Source: REEB481 sp964586595
Lineage (GTDB): Bacteria > Bacteroidota > Bacteroidia > NS11-12g > UBA955
Direction: 5' to 3'
Length of the DNA stretch: 64,000 nt
NCBI GenBank assembly: GCA_964586595.1
Contig: CAZPHB010000001.1
Location: forward strand, 124,001-188,000
The position numbers were made by a program, and so were the translations under genes. Under the pieces are notes generated by a model. It was given only the letters and a program-made list of their open reading frames with translations, had not been told where the DNA came from and made no database searches. Numbering within the stretch: the first letter of the stretch is position 1; every line of letters begins with the position of its first letter. Shown piece after piece: positions 52,201 to 60,419 of the stretch.

Positions 52201-52675
52201 CCCATTGCAGGGTTCGTTCATCATTGAAGAGCTGACGGATTTGGTAGAAGAAGCTGTGCTTGTTGAGTTTGACCGCATCACCGAGCGCGGCGGCGTGCTG
52301 GGCGCCATGGAAACCATGTACCAGCGCGGCAAGATTCAGGAGGAAAGCTTGTATTATGAAACCCTGAAGCATACCGGCGAACTGCCCATCATCGGCGTGA
52401 ATACCTTCCTGAGCAGCAAAGGTTCGCCTACCGTATTGCCCAGGGAAGTCATCCGCAGCACCGAAGAAGAAAAGGAACAGCAGATCAACACGGTGCACAA
52501 CCTGCAGCGGGCTTATGCCGAAGAGGCAGCCGCAGCCCTGCGCGAAATCCAACTTTGCGCCATCCAGAACCGCAATGTGTTCAGCGCTTTGATGGAAGCC
52601 GCGAAGGTGTGTACGCTCGGACAAATCACCGATGCCCTGTTTGAAGTCGGCGGACAATACCGCAGGAATATGTGA
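49244..52675 (+). CDS. icmF: Fused isobutyryl-CoA mutase (IcmF)
   Basis: 1143 residues: an N-terminal B12-binding domain (FDGHDAAINVMRRII near 21-35), a MeaI-type GTPase chaperone (GTGGAGKSSLVDE near 201), and the mutase barrel with its substrate domain. It converts isobutyryl-CoA and n-butyryl-CoA using adenosylcobalamin. Substrate residues fit IcmF rather than methylmalonyl-CoA mutase: phenylalanine at about 593 in IYPFKREGEDPTRMF, and glutamine at about 792 in AQNTCIFSTEFALR, where methylmalonyl-CoA mutases have tyrosine and arginine. The likely role is branched acyl-CoA metabolism (valine or leucine breakdown). A TAAATTCG box lies at 49217. No other B12 genes nearby. Confidence 0.95.
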   Translation: MDQEVYQPQHKVRIVTAASLFDGHDAAINVMRRIIQGTGCEVIHLGHDRSVLDVVETAIQEDANAIAMTSYQGGHNEYFRYMYDLLKERGAGHIRIFGGGGGVILPDEIRDLMAYGITRIYSPDDGRELGLQGMINDLVQKSDFATGQNVHIKPEQLKPEDKLHIAHLISAAENHPEQHVSLLEDVRKRAAEINTPVLGITGTGGAGKSSLVDELVRRFLSDFPDKTIGIISVDPSKRKTGGALLGDRIRMNSINHPRVYMRSMATRQANLALSKHVDDAVAILKLAGYDLVIVETSGIGQSDTEITEHSDLCLYVMTPEYGAATQLEKIDMLDFADIVALNKCDKRGAADALRDVRKQYQRNHKLFDSDPDSMPVFGTIASQFNDPGMNRLYRALMDGIVAKTGAEQLRSNWHSSDEMSEKIFIIPPARNRYLSEISENNRNYDRFARTQAQVADRLYGLWRSLETISGLTLPVSKGDQQAFDQLRALPHAEQDVLRALMASFDREKKNLDARVWDMLCGWEAEEQKYSDEHYIYLVRGKEIKVPNYTESLSHTKIPKVAMPRMQSWGDKVRWAMQENTPGFFPYTAGIYPFKREGEDPTRMFAGEGGPERTNRRFHYVSMGMPAKRLSTAFDSVTLYGRDPETRPDIYGKIGNSGVSICCLDDAKKLYSGFNLADPKTSVSMTINGPAPMLLAFFMNAAIDQQCELYIRKHGLEAEVQRKIDERFTQKGIARPQYHGALPEGNDGLGLMLLGVTGDQVLPKETYEEIKAWTLNQVRGTVQADILKEDQAQNTCIFSTEFALRLMGDVQQEFISSKVRNFYSVSISGYHIAEAGANPITQLAFTLANGFTYVEYYLSRGMHIDDFAPNLSFFFSNGTDPEYAVIGRVARRIWAKAMKLKYGGNERSQMLKYHIQTSGRSLHAQEIDFNDIRTTLQALYAIYDNCNSLHTNAYDEAITTPTEESVRRAMAIQLIINRELGLAKNENPLQGSFIIEELTDLVEEAVLVEFDRITERGGVLGAMETMYQRGKIQEESLYYETLKHTGELPIIGVNTFLSSKGSPTVLPREVIRSTEEEKEQQINTVHNLQRAYAEEAAAALREIQLCAIQNRNVFSALMEAAKVCTLGQITDALFEVGGQYRRNM

Positions 52676-52717
52676 GCATTCGTAACTACCGGAACCCCAA
52701 AAAATCGCTTCAATAGA

Positions 52718-52778
52718 CGATAAATAAAATTATCGTAAAATACAGCGATAATTTAAAATATCGTTTCATTATGCGATA
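52718..52778. promoter_or_regulatory. Tandem CGATA/TATCG operator array upstream of the SatD-like gene
   Basis: Five half-sites: CGATA at 52718, 52746 and 52774, and TATCG at 52731 and 52759. The spacing is exact: CGATA, 8 bases, TATCG, 10 bases, repeated, for a 28-base period. Extended palindromes are AAATTATCG-N10-CGATAATTT (52727-52754) and AATATCG-N10-CGATATT (52757-52780). The array ends 8 bases before the ATG at 52787, so a bound protein would block transcription or initiation. Confidence 0.8.
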
Positions 52779-52786
52779 TTCGAAAC

Positions 52787-53434
52787 ATGATTGCCATCAT
52801 CAAAGGAGACATCATGGCTTCACGGAAATTGAACAATCCGGAGTTGTGGCTCTTGCCGCTTAAAAAGCTCCTCAGTTCCTGGGGACAAACGCCTTATGAT
52901 TGGGAACTGGCGTGGGGCGATTCTTTTCAATTGGAAATAAGCAGTCCTGAATGGGCATTGCATCGGGCCTTGAGCCTGAAGGCACTCATCCGCCAAATAA
53001 CAGAGGAAAACAGCAAGCAGCAACACAGCAGCATTGACATCCGCTTGAGCATTGGCATCGGTGAGAAAACGTATGCAGGAAACCGTGTATCAGAAAGCAA
53101 TGGCCCTGCTTATGTGCGCGCCGGGGCGCAGTTTGATCAAATCAAGAAAGAACATTGCACCCTTGGCATCAACAGTCCGTGGCCGGCATTTGACGAAGAC
53201 ATGAATTTGTATTTCCGGTTGGCAGCCACATTTATGGATCACTGGACAACTTCATCCGCTACTTTGATATCCATGATTTTGCAACATCCCGATACCACCC
53301 AGAAAGAGCTGGGAGCCATGCTCGGCATTCGCCAAAACTCCGTAAGCGGGCGATGGAAAAGGGCAAATGCCACGGAAACACTGGATTTGGAGCAACACTT
53401 TCGCAAGAGGGTTCTAAGCTTAATTGCCGCATGA
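52787..53434 (+). CDS. SatD-family protein with C-terminal helix-turn-helix
   Basis: 215 residues. Starts MIAIIKGDIMASRKLNN, the family N-terminus (xxIxGDIxxSR), with WELAWGDSFQLEI and a later DIRLSIGIGEKTY. The C-terminus holds a helix-turn-helix: LGAMLGIRQNSVSGRWKRA, suggesting DNA binding. SatD proteins regularly precede DUF3307 genes, as here (ATGA overlap at 53431). The CGATA/TATCG array directly upstream points to autoregulation by this protein; that is inference. Molecular function of SatD is otherwise unclear. Confidence 0.88.
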   Translation: MIAIIKGDIMASRKLNNPELWLLPLKKLLSSWGQTPYDWELAWGDSFQLEISSPEWALHRALSLKALIRQITEENSKQQHSSIDIRLSIGIGEKTYAGNRVSESNGPAYVRAGAQFDQIKKEHCTLGINSPWPAFDEDMNLYFRLAATFMDHWTTSSATLISMILQHPDTTQKELGAMLGIRQNSVSGRWKRANATETLDLEQHFRKRVLSLIAA

Positions 53435-54114
53435 TTTGGTTAAAAATGCTCCTGAGCCATGGTCTGGTTTCGTTTGTGTTGCATCAGGATGCGAAGTTTA
53501 AAGCAAGCGGGTATTTATACGGTTGTCTTTATGGAGGAATTGCGTTGGCCCTGATTGGTCAGTCTTCCTTCATCATTCCTGCCATCCTGATGGCTGTATT
53601 GTATAACGTAGTCTGGCTGTTGCTTTCATTGCTGGTGCATCGGATTCAAATTAGAAGTGTGATGCTGATACAGCAGTTGTTGCTGATCAGCGGATTGCTG
53701 GCCATTTATGCATTCACAGACGCAGCTCGGATGCCCGACCTCAGCATCTTGCATGCTACAAAGTTTTGGATCATCATCAATGCCCTTTTAGCGTTAATCT
53801 GGCCGGCCGGCAAGTTGATTGCGGGCATCATGGAACGCTGGTATGCAGAAATACAAGACACCGACTCGATGTCCTTGAGGAAAGCCGGAACCTACATTGG
53901 CATTCTGGAACGTCTGTTTGTATTCACCTTTGTGGTTACCGGACATTGGGACGCCATTGGTTTTTTGGTGGCGGCAAAATCCGTATTTCGTTTTGGCGAT
54001 TTGAAAGAATCTAAAGACCGAAAAATGACGGAATACATCCTGATTGGCACCCTGCTGAGCTTTGGGATTGCGCTGGCAACAGGGATGCTGGTGTTGTATT
54101 TGGTTGAGGGTTAG
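53431..54114 (+). CDS. DUF3307 membrane protein
   Basis: 228 residues with about six membrane helices. The N-terminus MIWLKMLLSHGLVSFVLHQD fits DUF3307 (LLxHxLxDFxLQ), followed by helices and a conserved block FWIIINALLALIWPAGKL and GHWDAIGFLVAAKSVFRFGDL. ATG at 53431 overlaps the SatD stop. The longer frame from 53353 is inside SatD and not used. Function unknown; it shares the SatD operon and its operators. Confidence 0.88.
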   Translation: MIWLKMLLSHGLVSFVLHQDAKFKASGYLYGCLYGGIALALIGQSSFIIPAILMAVLYNVVWLLLSLLVHRIQIRSVMLIQQLLLISGLLAIYAFTDAARMPDLSILHATKFWIIINALLALIWPAGKLIAGIMERWYAEIQDTDSMSLRKAGTYIGILERLFVFTFVVTGHWDAIGFLVAAKSVFRFGDLKESKDRKMTEYILIGTLLSFGIALATGMLVLYLVEG

Positions 54115-54242
54115 TTGGTCTTAACTGACTAAATTCTTCGTTTTCAAGATCCCAGAAAAGTCAACCCATACACAAAATTCAAATTCCCTTAAAAACAATC
54201 AGCCATTCATATACTTTTATATAAATTCCCCCTTCCATTTAC

Positions 54243-54695
54243 ATGAACAGAAAATACATCCTTATTTCCTGCTTCCTGGTTTCCTGCAGTTCGGAGTCTG
54301 CGCGGATAGAGCGCTCATACATCAAGAACCTCGAGGAAAAGAATGCGTTGCTTGAGGAAGAGCTCAAGGCCTTGCGCGATGAAAGATCTGATGAAGAAAA
54401 AGGGTCTCCTGCTTCAAAAGAAATATCAAATCCAACAGTTGTCAAAACTGTAGCACAACCGACAGTCAATAACAAACCTGCTGTTCCGAATAAAGCGCCT
54501 AAAAACACCAATTACTTCACCATTGGTTCTTCTGAAGAAGAAGTATTGGATGTGATGGGAGATCCCACATCAATAAACGGATCAGGCAATACTAAATTCT
54601 TCCATTACGAGTCAGATTATGTTTTGTTTCGAAATGGCAAAGTTGAAAATTACTCCAACAGCAGCGGAAATCTAAAAGTGCGCGTGCGGCGTTGA
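54243..54695 (+). CDS. Small lipoprotein with BamE/SmpA-like domain
   Basis: 150 residues. Lipobox LVSC at about residue 15. A coiled helix (NLEEKNALLEEELKALRDE) and a Thr/Pro/Lys-rich linker lead to a C-terminal domain NYFTIGSSEEEVLDVMGDP ... FFHYESDYVLFRNGKV, the fold pattern of BamE/SmpA-like proteins (xxGxTxxxVxxxLGxP). It likely sits in the outer membrane or periplasm. A sequence TCATATACTTTTAT at 54207 is shared with 28617. Followed 24 bases later by a membrane protein gene. Confidence 0.75.
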   Translation: MNRKYILISCFLVSCSSESARIERSYIKNLEEKNALLEEELKALRDERSDEEKGSPASKEISNPTVVKTVAQPTVNNKPAVPNKAPKNTNYFTIGSSEEEVLDVMGDPTSINGSGNTKFFHYESDYVLFRNGKVENYSNSSGNLKVRVRR

Positions 54696-54719
54696 GTTTA
54701 ATATTTATTTCCCTTCTTT

Positions 54720-55259
54720 ATGCAAAATCAAAATCAACCTGACCCTGTTCATACCAAGGACAATCAGACTGGGAAAGGCGCTACATTCAAAGCAATTGCA
54801 AAACAATCTTTGAGTGCCTTATCTGAATATGTAGAAATTTTACTCGGCATCATTTCCATCTGGGCGACATTGGTAATTTTCTTCAAAATGAAGCACATGC
54901 TTCCGGAATTGGGCTGGCCTTATTTTCTGGATGAAGTACTGTTTTTTATCCTGATTTTCATTTTGTGCTTCCTTACATCTATCATCTTGAAACCATTGGT
55001 CCTTATTGCCATGGTTGTGGGTTGTCTGTACTTATCAGTGCAATGGATTGTTGATGCCGGCACGAAAAAAACGCCACAAAAAGTAGCCGTACACATGACA
55101 ATGGATGATGATTTCTTTATGTTCTGGTCAGGTAAAACAGGCAAAGTTGAACAAGCAAATCACAAAATTGACAGCCTGGAACAGAAACTGAATCTCCTCG
55201 CCAGGAAACAACTATTGCTGCAACAGCAATTAGATTCGATGAAGAAAACAACTCGATAA
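54720..55259 (+). CDS. Membrane protein with C-terminal coiled coil
   Basis: 179 residues. About three membrane helices (VEILLGIISIWATLVIFF, EVLFFILIFILCFLTSIIL, and LVLIAMVVGCLYLSVQWI) and a soluble tail with IDSLEQKLNLLARKQLLLQ, a heptad-like helix. No family recognised. Same strand and close behind the lipoprotein gene; could be co-transcribed. Convergent with the L,D-transpeptidase gene. Confidence 0.68.
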   Translation: MQNQNQPDPVHTKDNQTGKGATFKAIAKQSLSALSEYVEILLGIISIWATLVIFFKMKHMLPELGWPYFLDEVLFFILIFILCFLTSIILKPLVLIAMVVGCLYLSVQWIVDAGTKKTPQKVAVHMTMDDDFFMFWSGKTGKVEQANHKIDSLEQKLNLLARKQLLLQQQLDSMKKTTR

Positions 55260-55282
55260 GCAGGACTGCGAATTACCCCCCC

Positions 55283-57097
55283 TCATACCGGCGGTAAATT
55301 CCTATGAGTAAGCTGCTTCTGATCCATCAGCTTCCAGAGTTTTTCATCCAGGCCATAGATGTCGAAACTGGTTTTGAAATTGCCCTGTGCGTCCACGCCG
55401 GCGGTTTGGTACACCATAAACACCGGAACCCGCTTCTGCAGGTAAATATTATAGGTTTCCTTTTTCCGGTATTGTGCTTTGTTGCTGGTGGAATCCCATT
55501 GCACGCGGCGCAGACTATCCAGCGGCGCATAGCCCATCCAGATGCGGAGGTCGTCGTAGGCGGGCTTCTTCTGAAATTGCAGCAGGAAGGCAGCAAAGCG
55601 CATCGGGTCTTCCAGGCGCACGCAGCCATGACTTACCGCGCGGTTGTTTTGGTTGAATTTTGATTTCTGCGGCGTGTCATGCATGTACACGCTGTATTTG
55701 TTGGGGAACAGGAATTTGATCAGCCCCAGACTGTTGTCGTCGCCGGGATCCTGCACGATGCGGTAGGGGATTTTACCCGGCTGCACCTTGTACCAGTTGA
55801 TGCGGTAAGGATTCAGCTCGGTGGTGCCGCTATACACCCGATAGCCATGGCGCGGCAGATAACCGGGATCCTTTCGGATGCTCGACAGCATTTCGCGGCT
55901 CACAATATTCGGGGGAACACTCCAGGTTGGATTCAGCACAATGGTTGAAATGGCAGATTCAATCATCGGCGTCTGCGGATCTAAAGGTTTATCCAGAAAC
56001 TTCCCGGTTTTGGCATAATGTGCCAGCTTGGCATCGTAGTCTGCAGGACGCGGTTTGCCGTCGCATACCTTCATGCTGCCCACGCTGTCGCCATAATACA
56101 GCCAAACCCGGAATTCAGGAATATTGACACGCACATAAGGGGCGGTATCAGGCAGCACCGACCAGCGCAGGCGTTCCATATTTACCGCTATTTGTCGGTA
56201 TTTATACTTTGCACCGGCGTACAACAGCTTCCAGGTATCGCCGCCCACCACACCGTCCGGAACCAGCCCCGAGCGATCCTGGAACTTTTGAACAGCCTTA
56301 ACGGCCTCTTTGGTATATACATTTGCCGCCAGGCGCACCAGGCTGTCGGGCAGTAAATCCAGCGCCAGCAAACGTGCCGTGAGCTGCAACACTTCTTGCC
56401 CGGTATCTTTCAGTTTCAGCTTGCGGGTTGGGATCGGAATATCCCCCCCCACCGTATCCGTTCGATAACCGGGCAGCCAGTTGCTGAGGTATTGCTTCAA
56501 ACGAACGTAGTTGCTGTCGGTGATGTTTTGGGCGGTAAATTCCTTGAGGAAGTTTTCAGGATGAAGCACCCGCAGGAAATCCACCTTTTGGGTATCCTTG
56601 CGCAACAAATCGCATTTGTCGTATTCCGCGCAAGGCTTTACACGGCCCAGCAGTTTGTCGTGCTGCATTTCCACGAGCGTGCTGCTCAGCAACACTTCCA
56701 CGAAGGCCAGACGCCGGTACAGTTGTTCACCGGTTCCGGTGCGGCCCAGATCGATGATGTCGAAGATGGTGTCGCGGTGGTACCATTCCGGAAGCAAACC
56801 TTCAGTGAACAATGTATCGTACAACGCAGCAATTTTTTGTTTGAACCCAGGTTCAGAAAAGTGATTGAGCCAAACCGGTTCAAAATCACGTTGCGTATAG
56901 AAATGCTGTAGGGTATCGCTGTACAGAATCAGCCCTTGGCCTGCCAGCACCGCTTTGATTTCCTCTTTCACTTCATCAAAATCGAACTGTTCGGCTTTCA
57001 GTTCCTGAAAAGTTCCCGGCGCTTTCCGGCAATAAGGCAAAACCATGGCAAAGCCCAACAGGAGCAACAACAGCAGAACTTTAAAACCCTTGTGCAT
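55283..57097 (-). CDS. L,D-transpeptidase (YcbB/LdtD-like) lipoprotein
   Basis: 604 residues from ATG 57097. An N-terminal hydrophobic segment with LPYC as a possible lipobox, a family-typical helical part (FDEVKEEIKAVLAGQ), a peptidoglycan-binding domain (YTKEAVKAVQKFQDRSG, VPDGVVGGDTWKLLY), and a YkuD catalytic domain with MHDTPQKSKFNQNNRAVSHG then CVRLEDP (catalytic cysteine in SHGCVR). Makes 3-3 crosslinks or attaches proteins to peptidoglycan. It is single, divergent from the serine hydrolase. The 57127 frame start is not credible. Confidence 0.93.
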   Translation of the reverse strand: MHKGFKVLLLLLLLGFAMVLPYCRKAPGTFQELKAEQFDFDEVKEEIKAVLAGQGLILYSDTLQHFYTQRDFEPVWLNHFSEPGFKQKIAALYDTLFTEGLLPEWYHRDTIFDIIDLGRTGTGEQLYRRLAFVEVLLSSTLVEMQHDKLLGRVKPCAEYDKCDLLRKDTQKVDFLRVLHPENFLKEFTAQNITDSNYVRLKQYLSNWLPGYRTDTVGGDIPIPTRKLKLKDTGQEVLQLTARLLALDLLPDSLVRLAANVYTKEAVKAVQKFQDRSGLVPDGVVGGDTWKLLYAGAKYKYRQIAVNMERLRWSVLPDTAPYVRVNIPEFRVWLYYGDSVGSMKVCDGKPRPADYDAKLAHYAKTGKFLDKPLDPQTPMIESAISTIVLNPTWSVPPNIVSREMLSSIRKDPGYLPRHGYRVYSGTTELNPYRINWYKVQPGKIPYRIVQDPGDDNSLGLIKFLFPNKYSVYMHDTPQKSKFNQNNRAVSHGCVRLEDPMRFAAFLLQFQKKPAYDDLRIWMGYAPLDSLRRVQWDSTSNKAQYRKKETYNIYLQKRVPVFMVYQTAGVDAQGNFKTSFDIYGLDEKLWKLMDQKQLTHRNLPPV

Positions 57098-57218
57098 CAA
57101 AGGGCAAGATAAACAAGTTCTGAACATGAAAAATCAAGGCCTGCAATAATTGAAGCAACGTGGAACATCCTGACATTCAACATCTTGGAGAAATCGAAGA
57201 AAGACTGTAACCTTGCGT

Positions 57219-58328
57219 ATGCTCAAAAGAATTCTTTTGATTGCACTTCTTATTGGTGCCGTCGTCTTTGCATTCACCTTTGAAAGTTGCCTCACCGGAA
57301 GATTTGTCGTTTGGAATTTCTCCGACATCGGCGACCATGAAAAATTCCCTTCCAAACCATTGAAAGCTTCTGCAAAACCTTTCCGCTTCACCAAAGGAAA
57401 CGAGTTGTTGCATGAGGTAGTTTGGGAAGGCAAAAAGCAAAACCTGATTTCCATCCTCGAAGCCAACGACAGCAGGGCATTTCTGATCATCCGCAACGAC
57501 AGCCTATTGTTTGAACGGTATTTTAAAGGTTATGCCGACAGCAGCATTGTGCCCACATTTTCCATGGCGAAATCCTTTGTTTCTGCGCTTTTTGGTTGCG
57601 CCATTGCCGACGGGCTGATCCGCAGCACATCCGACAAAGTGAGTGATTATGTTCCTGAAATGAAGGCCAATGGCTGGGATCAGGTGACCATTGAACACGT
57701 GCTGGACATGAGCAGCGGTGTGGATTTTAAGGAAAGTTACTACTCCCCGCTCAGCGAGGCAGCCTCATTTTATTACGGGTTCAACCTGCGCGAGCAAACC
57801 ATGAATCTGAAGCTGAAGCGCCAACCCGGCACAGAATACGAGTACATCAGTGGAAACACGCAGGTGCTGGGCTTGGTTCTGGAACGCGCGCTGAAAGGCA
57901 AATCGCTCACCGCTTATCTTCAGGAGAAGATTTGGTCGCCTTTGCAGATGGAATTCGATGCCAGCTGGAGCATTGACGATACCAAAACCGGCATGGAAAA
58001 GGCGTTTTGCTGCATCAATGCACGCGCCCGGGATTATGCCAAGTTTGGCAGATTGTATCTGGACAGCGGACGCTGGAACGGCAGTCAGGTAGTCCCAAAG
58101 GATTGGGTGATGGCCTCCACAGAGGTTTCCAATGAGCCCGGAACAGCCGCCCATTACCACCGCCAGTGGTGGCTGCGCCCAGATGGCAGCTTTATGGCAC
58201 GCGGCCATCTTGGACAATACATTTACGTGAACAGGGCGAAAAAACTCATCCTGGTTCGTTTGGGCGCTGGCCGCGGCGACTTCCAGGACTGGCCAACGCT
58301 GCTTGATGCGGTTGCAGCAACCTACTAA
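57219..58328 (+). CDS. Serine hydrolase, beta-lactamase/class C-like
   Basis: 369 residues. An N-terminal helix (RILLIALLIGAVVFAFTF) anchors or exports the protein. The active-site serine is in PTFSMAKSF (SxxK), the tyrosine is in YEYISGNTQ (YxN) and the third box is RGHLGQY (HxG), all in order. Members are penicillin-binding-like peptidases, esterases or amidases. ATG at 57219 is preferred over the TTG two codons before. Divergent from the transpeptidase gene; a shared envelope role is plausible. Confidence 0.93.
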   Translation: MLKRILLIALLIGAVVFAFTFESCLTGRFVVWNFSDIGDHEKFPSKPLKASAKPFRFTKGNELLHEVVWEGKKQNLISILEANDSRAFLIIRNDSLLFERYFKGYADSSIVPTFSMAKSFVSALFGCAIADGLIRSTSDKVSDYVPEMKANGWDQVTIEHVLDMSSGVDFKESYYSPLSEAASFYYGFNLREQTMNLKLKRQPGTEYEYISGNTQVLGLVLERALKGKSLTAYLQEKIWSPLQMEFDASWSIDDTKTGMEKAFCCINARARDYAKFGRLYLDSGRWNGSQVVPKDWVMASTEVSNEPGTAAHYHRQWWLRPDGSFMARGHLGQYIYVNRAKKLILVRLGAGRGDFQDWPTLLDAVAATY

Positions 58329-58373
58329 GCACCATTCTTGACAAATCTTTAACAGTAATAAACCTTACACCCT

Positions 58374-58381
58374 TATTTTCG
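58374..58381 (+). promoter_or_regulatory. Candidate -7 box for the OmpA-family gene
   Basis: TATTTTCG, one base away from TAnnTTTG, 15 bases before the ATG at 58397. A weak TTTA at 58348 is the only -33 candidate. Confidence 0.4.
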
Positions 58382-58396
58382 CAACCATCTTTCACC

Positions 58397-59596
58397 ATGA
58401 AGCACCGGATAGCCCTCATGCTGGCACTTACAGGCGCATTTTGCGCAGGTAATCTGAACGGTCAAACCACCCGCCAGCCCAAACCCAAAGAAATCATGCC
58501 CGCAGTACAGGTTTATTTTGACCTGAACAAGTGGGCCATCAAAAAGGCTGAAACAGAAAAATTGGACAAACTGATTGCAGACCTCATTACCAAAAAGGAT
58601 TATAAGGTTGTCCTCACAGGCCATACAGACAGTCTGGGCAGTGATGATTACAACCTGGTACTTTCCCAGAAACGCGTAGATGGTGTTTATGACTACCTGC
58701 GCGGAAAAGGAGTGGATTCAATGGTAATTGAAAAAAGCTATTTCGGAGAAAGCAAACCCCGCGAGTTTAATGAAGACGAAGAAAAGCGTCAAAAGAACCG
58801 TCGTGTGGAGATCACCATCATCTACAAAGAGAAAAAAGTAGCTCCGCCCCCACCTAAACCCGTAGTTAAAGATACCTGCAACTACGATACCACCGTTTCC
58901 CTGGGCGGCGGCATCAAGGTGCGCATGAACATCTGCGCGTACCGCCAGCTCTGTAAGGAATCTGCTACCTGCATTAAAGTTAAGGCCACGCAAGGCGCTT
59001 CAGACATCATGAACTCTGATTATCCGCTGAAGAATGCCAAAGGCCAGAACATGACTTATGCGGGCATCTTCAACATCAGCATGTGCGGCGACACTTGCCT
59101 GAAGAAGCGCCCCATGACCGTGATCTTCGACGTGGACATCGAGTGCTACAAAAAAGGCAAAATGTCTGTATGGGAAGACAAAGGCAAGGGCTATTGGGAG
59201 CAAAACAAAAACGACCGCCCCGGCTTCTCCAAAGACAAAACCTCAGCCCGCTTCGAGTTTCCTGTACGTTGCCCCGGCAACATCGCGCTGTGCAATGCAC
59301 AAACAGGAAAGTACCGCGCCAAGTTCAAGCCTTCCGGCGTGAACATCTCTGAACTGTACGTGGCGAGCGACTGCCCCACCATGATCATCCCGGGCATTAA
59401 GGTTGGAAGCCGGTGGGAAATTGTGTACGACAAGCTGAACATCAAAGACGCGAAACTTTACGCCAAAACCGATGACGGCAACACCTTCCAGATCAACGGT
59501 GCAGACCTGAACGGCATCAAGCGTTCCAAAACGAAGGTTGGACGCATCCACAAGAAATACAAAGTGAGCAAAAAGCTCCTCGGCGCAGGGGAATAA
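58397..59596 (+). CDS. OmpA-family outer-membrane protein
   Basis: 399 residues. Signal peptide (ending near LNGQ), then an OmpA/MotB peptidoglycan-binding domain with VYFDLNKWAIKKAE, VVLTGHTDSLGSDDYNLVLS, and RRVEITIIYKE, here N-terminal instead of the common C-terminal position. A C-terminal part with several cysteines (KDTCNYDTTVS, MNICAYRQLCKES) and beta-strand character follows; no known family. A TATTTTCG box at 58374 lies 15 bases before the ATG. Own terminator at 59621. Confidence 0.85.
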   Translation: MKHRIALMLALTGAFCAGNLNGQTTRQPKPKEIMPAVQVYFDLNKWAIKKAETEKLDKLIADLITKKDYKVVLTGHTDSLGSDDYNLVLSQKRVDGVYDYLRGKGVDSMVIEKSYFGESKPREFNEDEEKRQKNRRVEITIIYKEKKVAPPPPKPVVKDTCNYDTTVSLGGGIKVRMNICAYRQLCKESATCIKVKATQGASDIMNSDYPLKNAKGQNMTYAGIFNISMCGDTCLKKRPMTVIFDVDIECYKKGKMSVWEDKGKGYWEQNKNDRPGFSKDKTSARFEFPVRCPGNIALCNAQTGKYRAKFKPSGVNISELYVASDCPTMIIPGIKVGSRWEIVYDKLNIKDAKLYAKTDDGNTFQINGADLNGIKRSKTKVGRIHKKYKVSKKLLGAGE

Positions 59597-59620
59597 GTTT
59601 ACACCTCGCCAACCAATAGA

Positions 59621-59651
59621 AAAGGCATCCATTAATGGATGCCTTTTTTTT
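59621..59651 (+). terminator. Terminator after the OmpA-family gene
   Basis: AAAGGCATCCATTAATGGAT plus GCCTTT is a perfect palindrome (12-13 base arms) followed by a T run. It lies 25 bases after the stop at 59596. Confidence 0.92.
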
Positions 59652-59677
59652 GTGCCGCCCGTGGCTACTTTCGTGGC

Positions 59678-60406
59678 ATGCAACGCAGGTTGTACATACT
59701 GGCATTCCTCTTCCTTCCCTACACAAAGGCATTTGCACAGCAACGGAAAACAAACGATTTATCATTCCTTTGGAAGCACGAGTCGTGCGATACCTGCGGA
59801 ATGAATCAGCCACTCGGGTTCATCGGTGCTGATTTCCAGCGGTTTTACATCCATTTCGACAGCGTGATTCATGAACCGTTCAACAACTATTATGTAGTGA
59901 GCGGAAAAACGCGTGTGAAAACATTTACCGACCGCTTCCAAGGCACGCTTTGGATCGATTCCATCAGCCTGCTTCCCAGAGATGAATACATCCCTTATCG
60001 GGAAGGTTTTATCATCGGACATTATTTGTTTTTCGAAGACCGCTCCAGCCCGACCGCCGGCGTATTCACCGGAAGATTCAGCACGGGCATCTATTTTGAT
60101 TCTGCCAACCGCATACGCCTGAACGACTTATGGGATGGCGCCGATGGCTGGAATAATAATCAGTTTGAAGGCCGCTGGACGTCTTACAAGGACAATACAG
60201 AAAAGGTATGCAACTGGGGTGATTACCGTATTCCCGCCAGTGGCGACCTTGATGGCGGAGCTGCAGAGTTCGTTCCTCAGCCGAAATACGCCGCAAAAGG
60301 TTGGAGCAATTACTTAAAAGCCTATATGTATTCCCCGGTGGCCGTTAGTGAAGAAGAAAGGCTCCAAGCCTTGAAGGAAGAGCAAAGAGCGTGGTGGAAG
60401 TTTTAA
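59678..60406 (+). CDS. Secreted protein of unknown function
   Basis: 242 residues. Signal peptide (MQRRLYILAFLFLPYTKAFA, then QQ). Mature part with WKHESCDTCGMNQP (cysteine pair CDTC), several aromatic strands and a C-terminal helix rich in Glu and Lys. No family recognised. ATG 59678 gives a clean signal peptide; the open frame from 59639 runs into the terminator. TACTTTCG at 59666 lies only four bases before the ATG. Confidence 0.72.
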   Translation: MQRRLYILAFLFLPYTKAFAQQRKTNDLSFLWKHESCDTCGMNQPLGFIGADFQRFYIHFDSVIHEPFNNYYVVSGKTRVKTFTDRFQGTLWIDSISLLPRDEYIPYREGFIIGHYLFFEDRSSPTAGVFTGRFSTGIYFDSANRIRLNDLWDGADGWNNNQFEGRWTSYKDNTEKVCNWGDYRIPASGDLDGGAAEFVPQPKYAAKGWSNYLKAYMYSPVAVSEEERLQALKEEQRAWWKF

Positions 60407-60419
60407 TACATCCGCTTGT

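Noticed and set aside
51365..52657. 430-codon frame opposite icmF (minus)
   Set aside because: The coding strand is the conserved mutase; the antisense protein has no domain and shadow-type composition.
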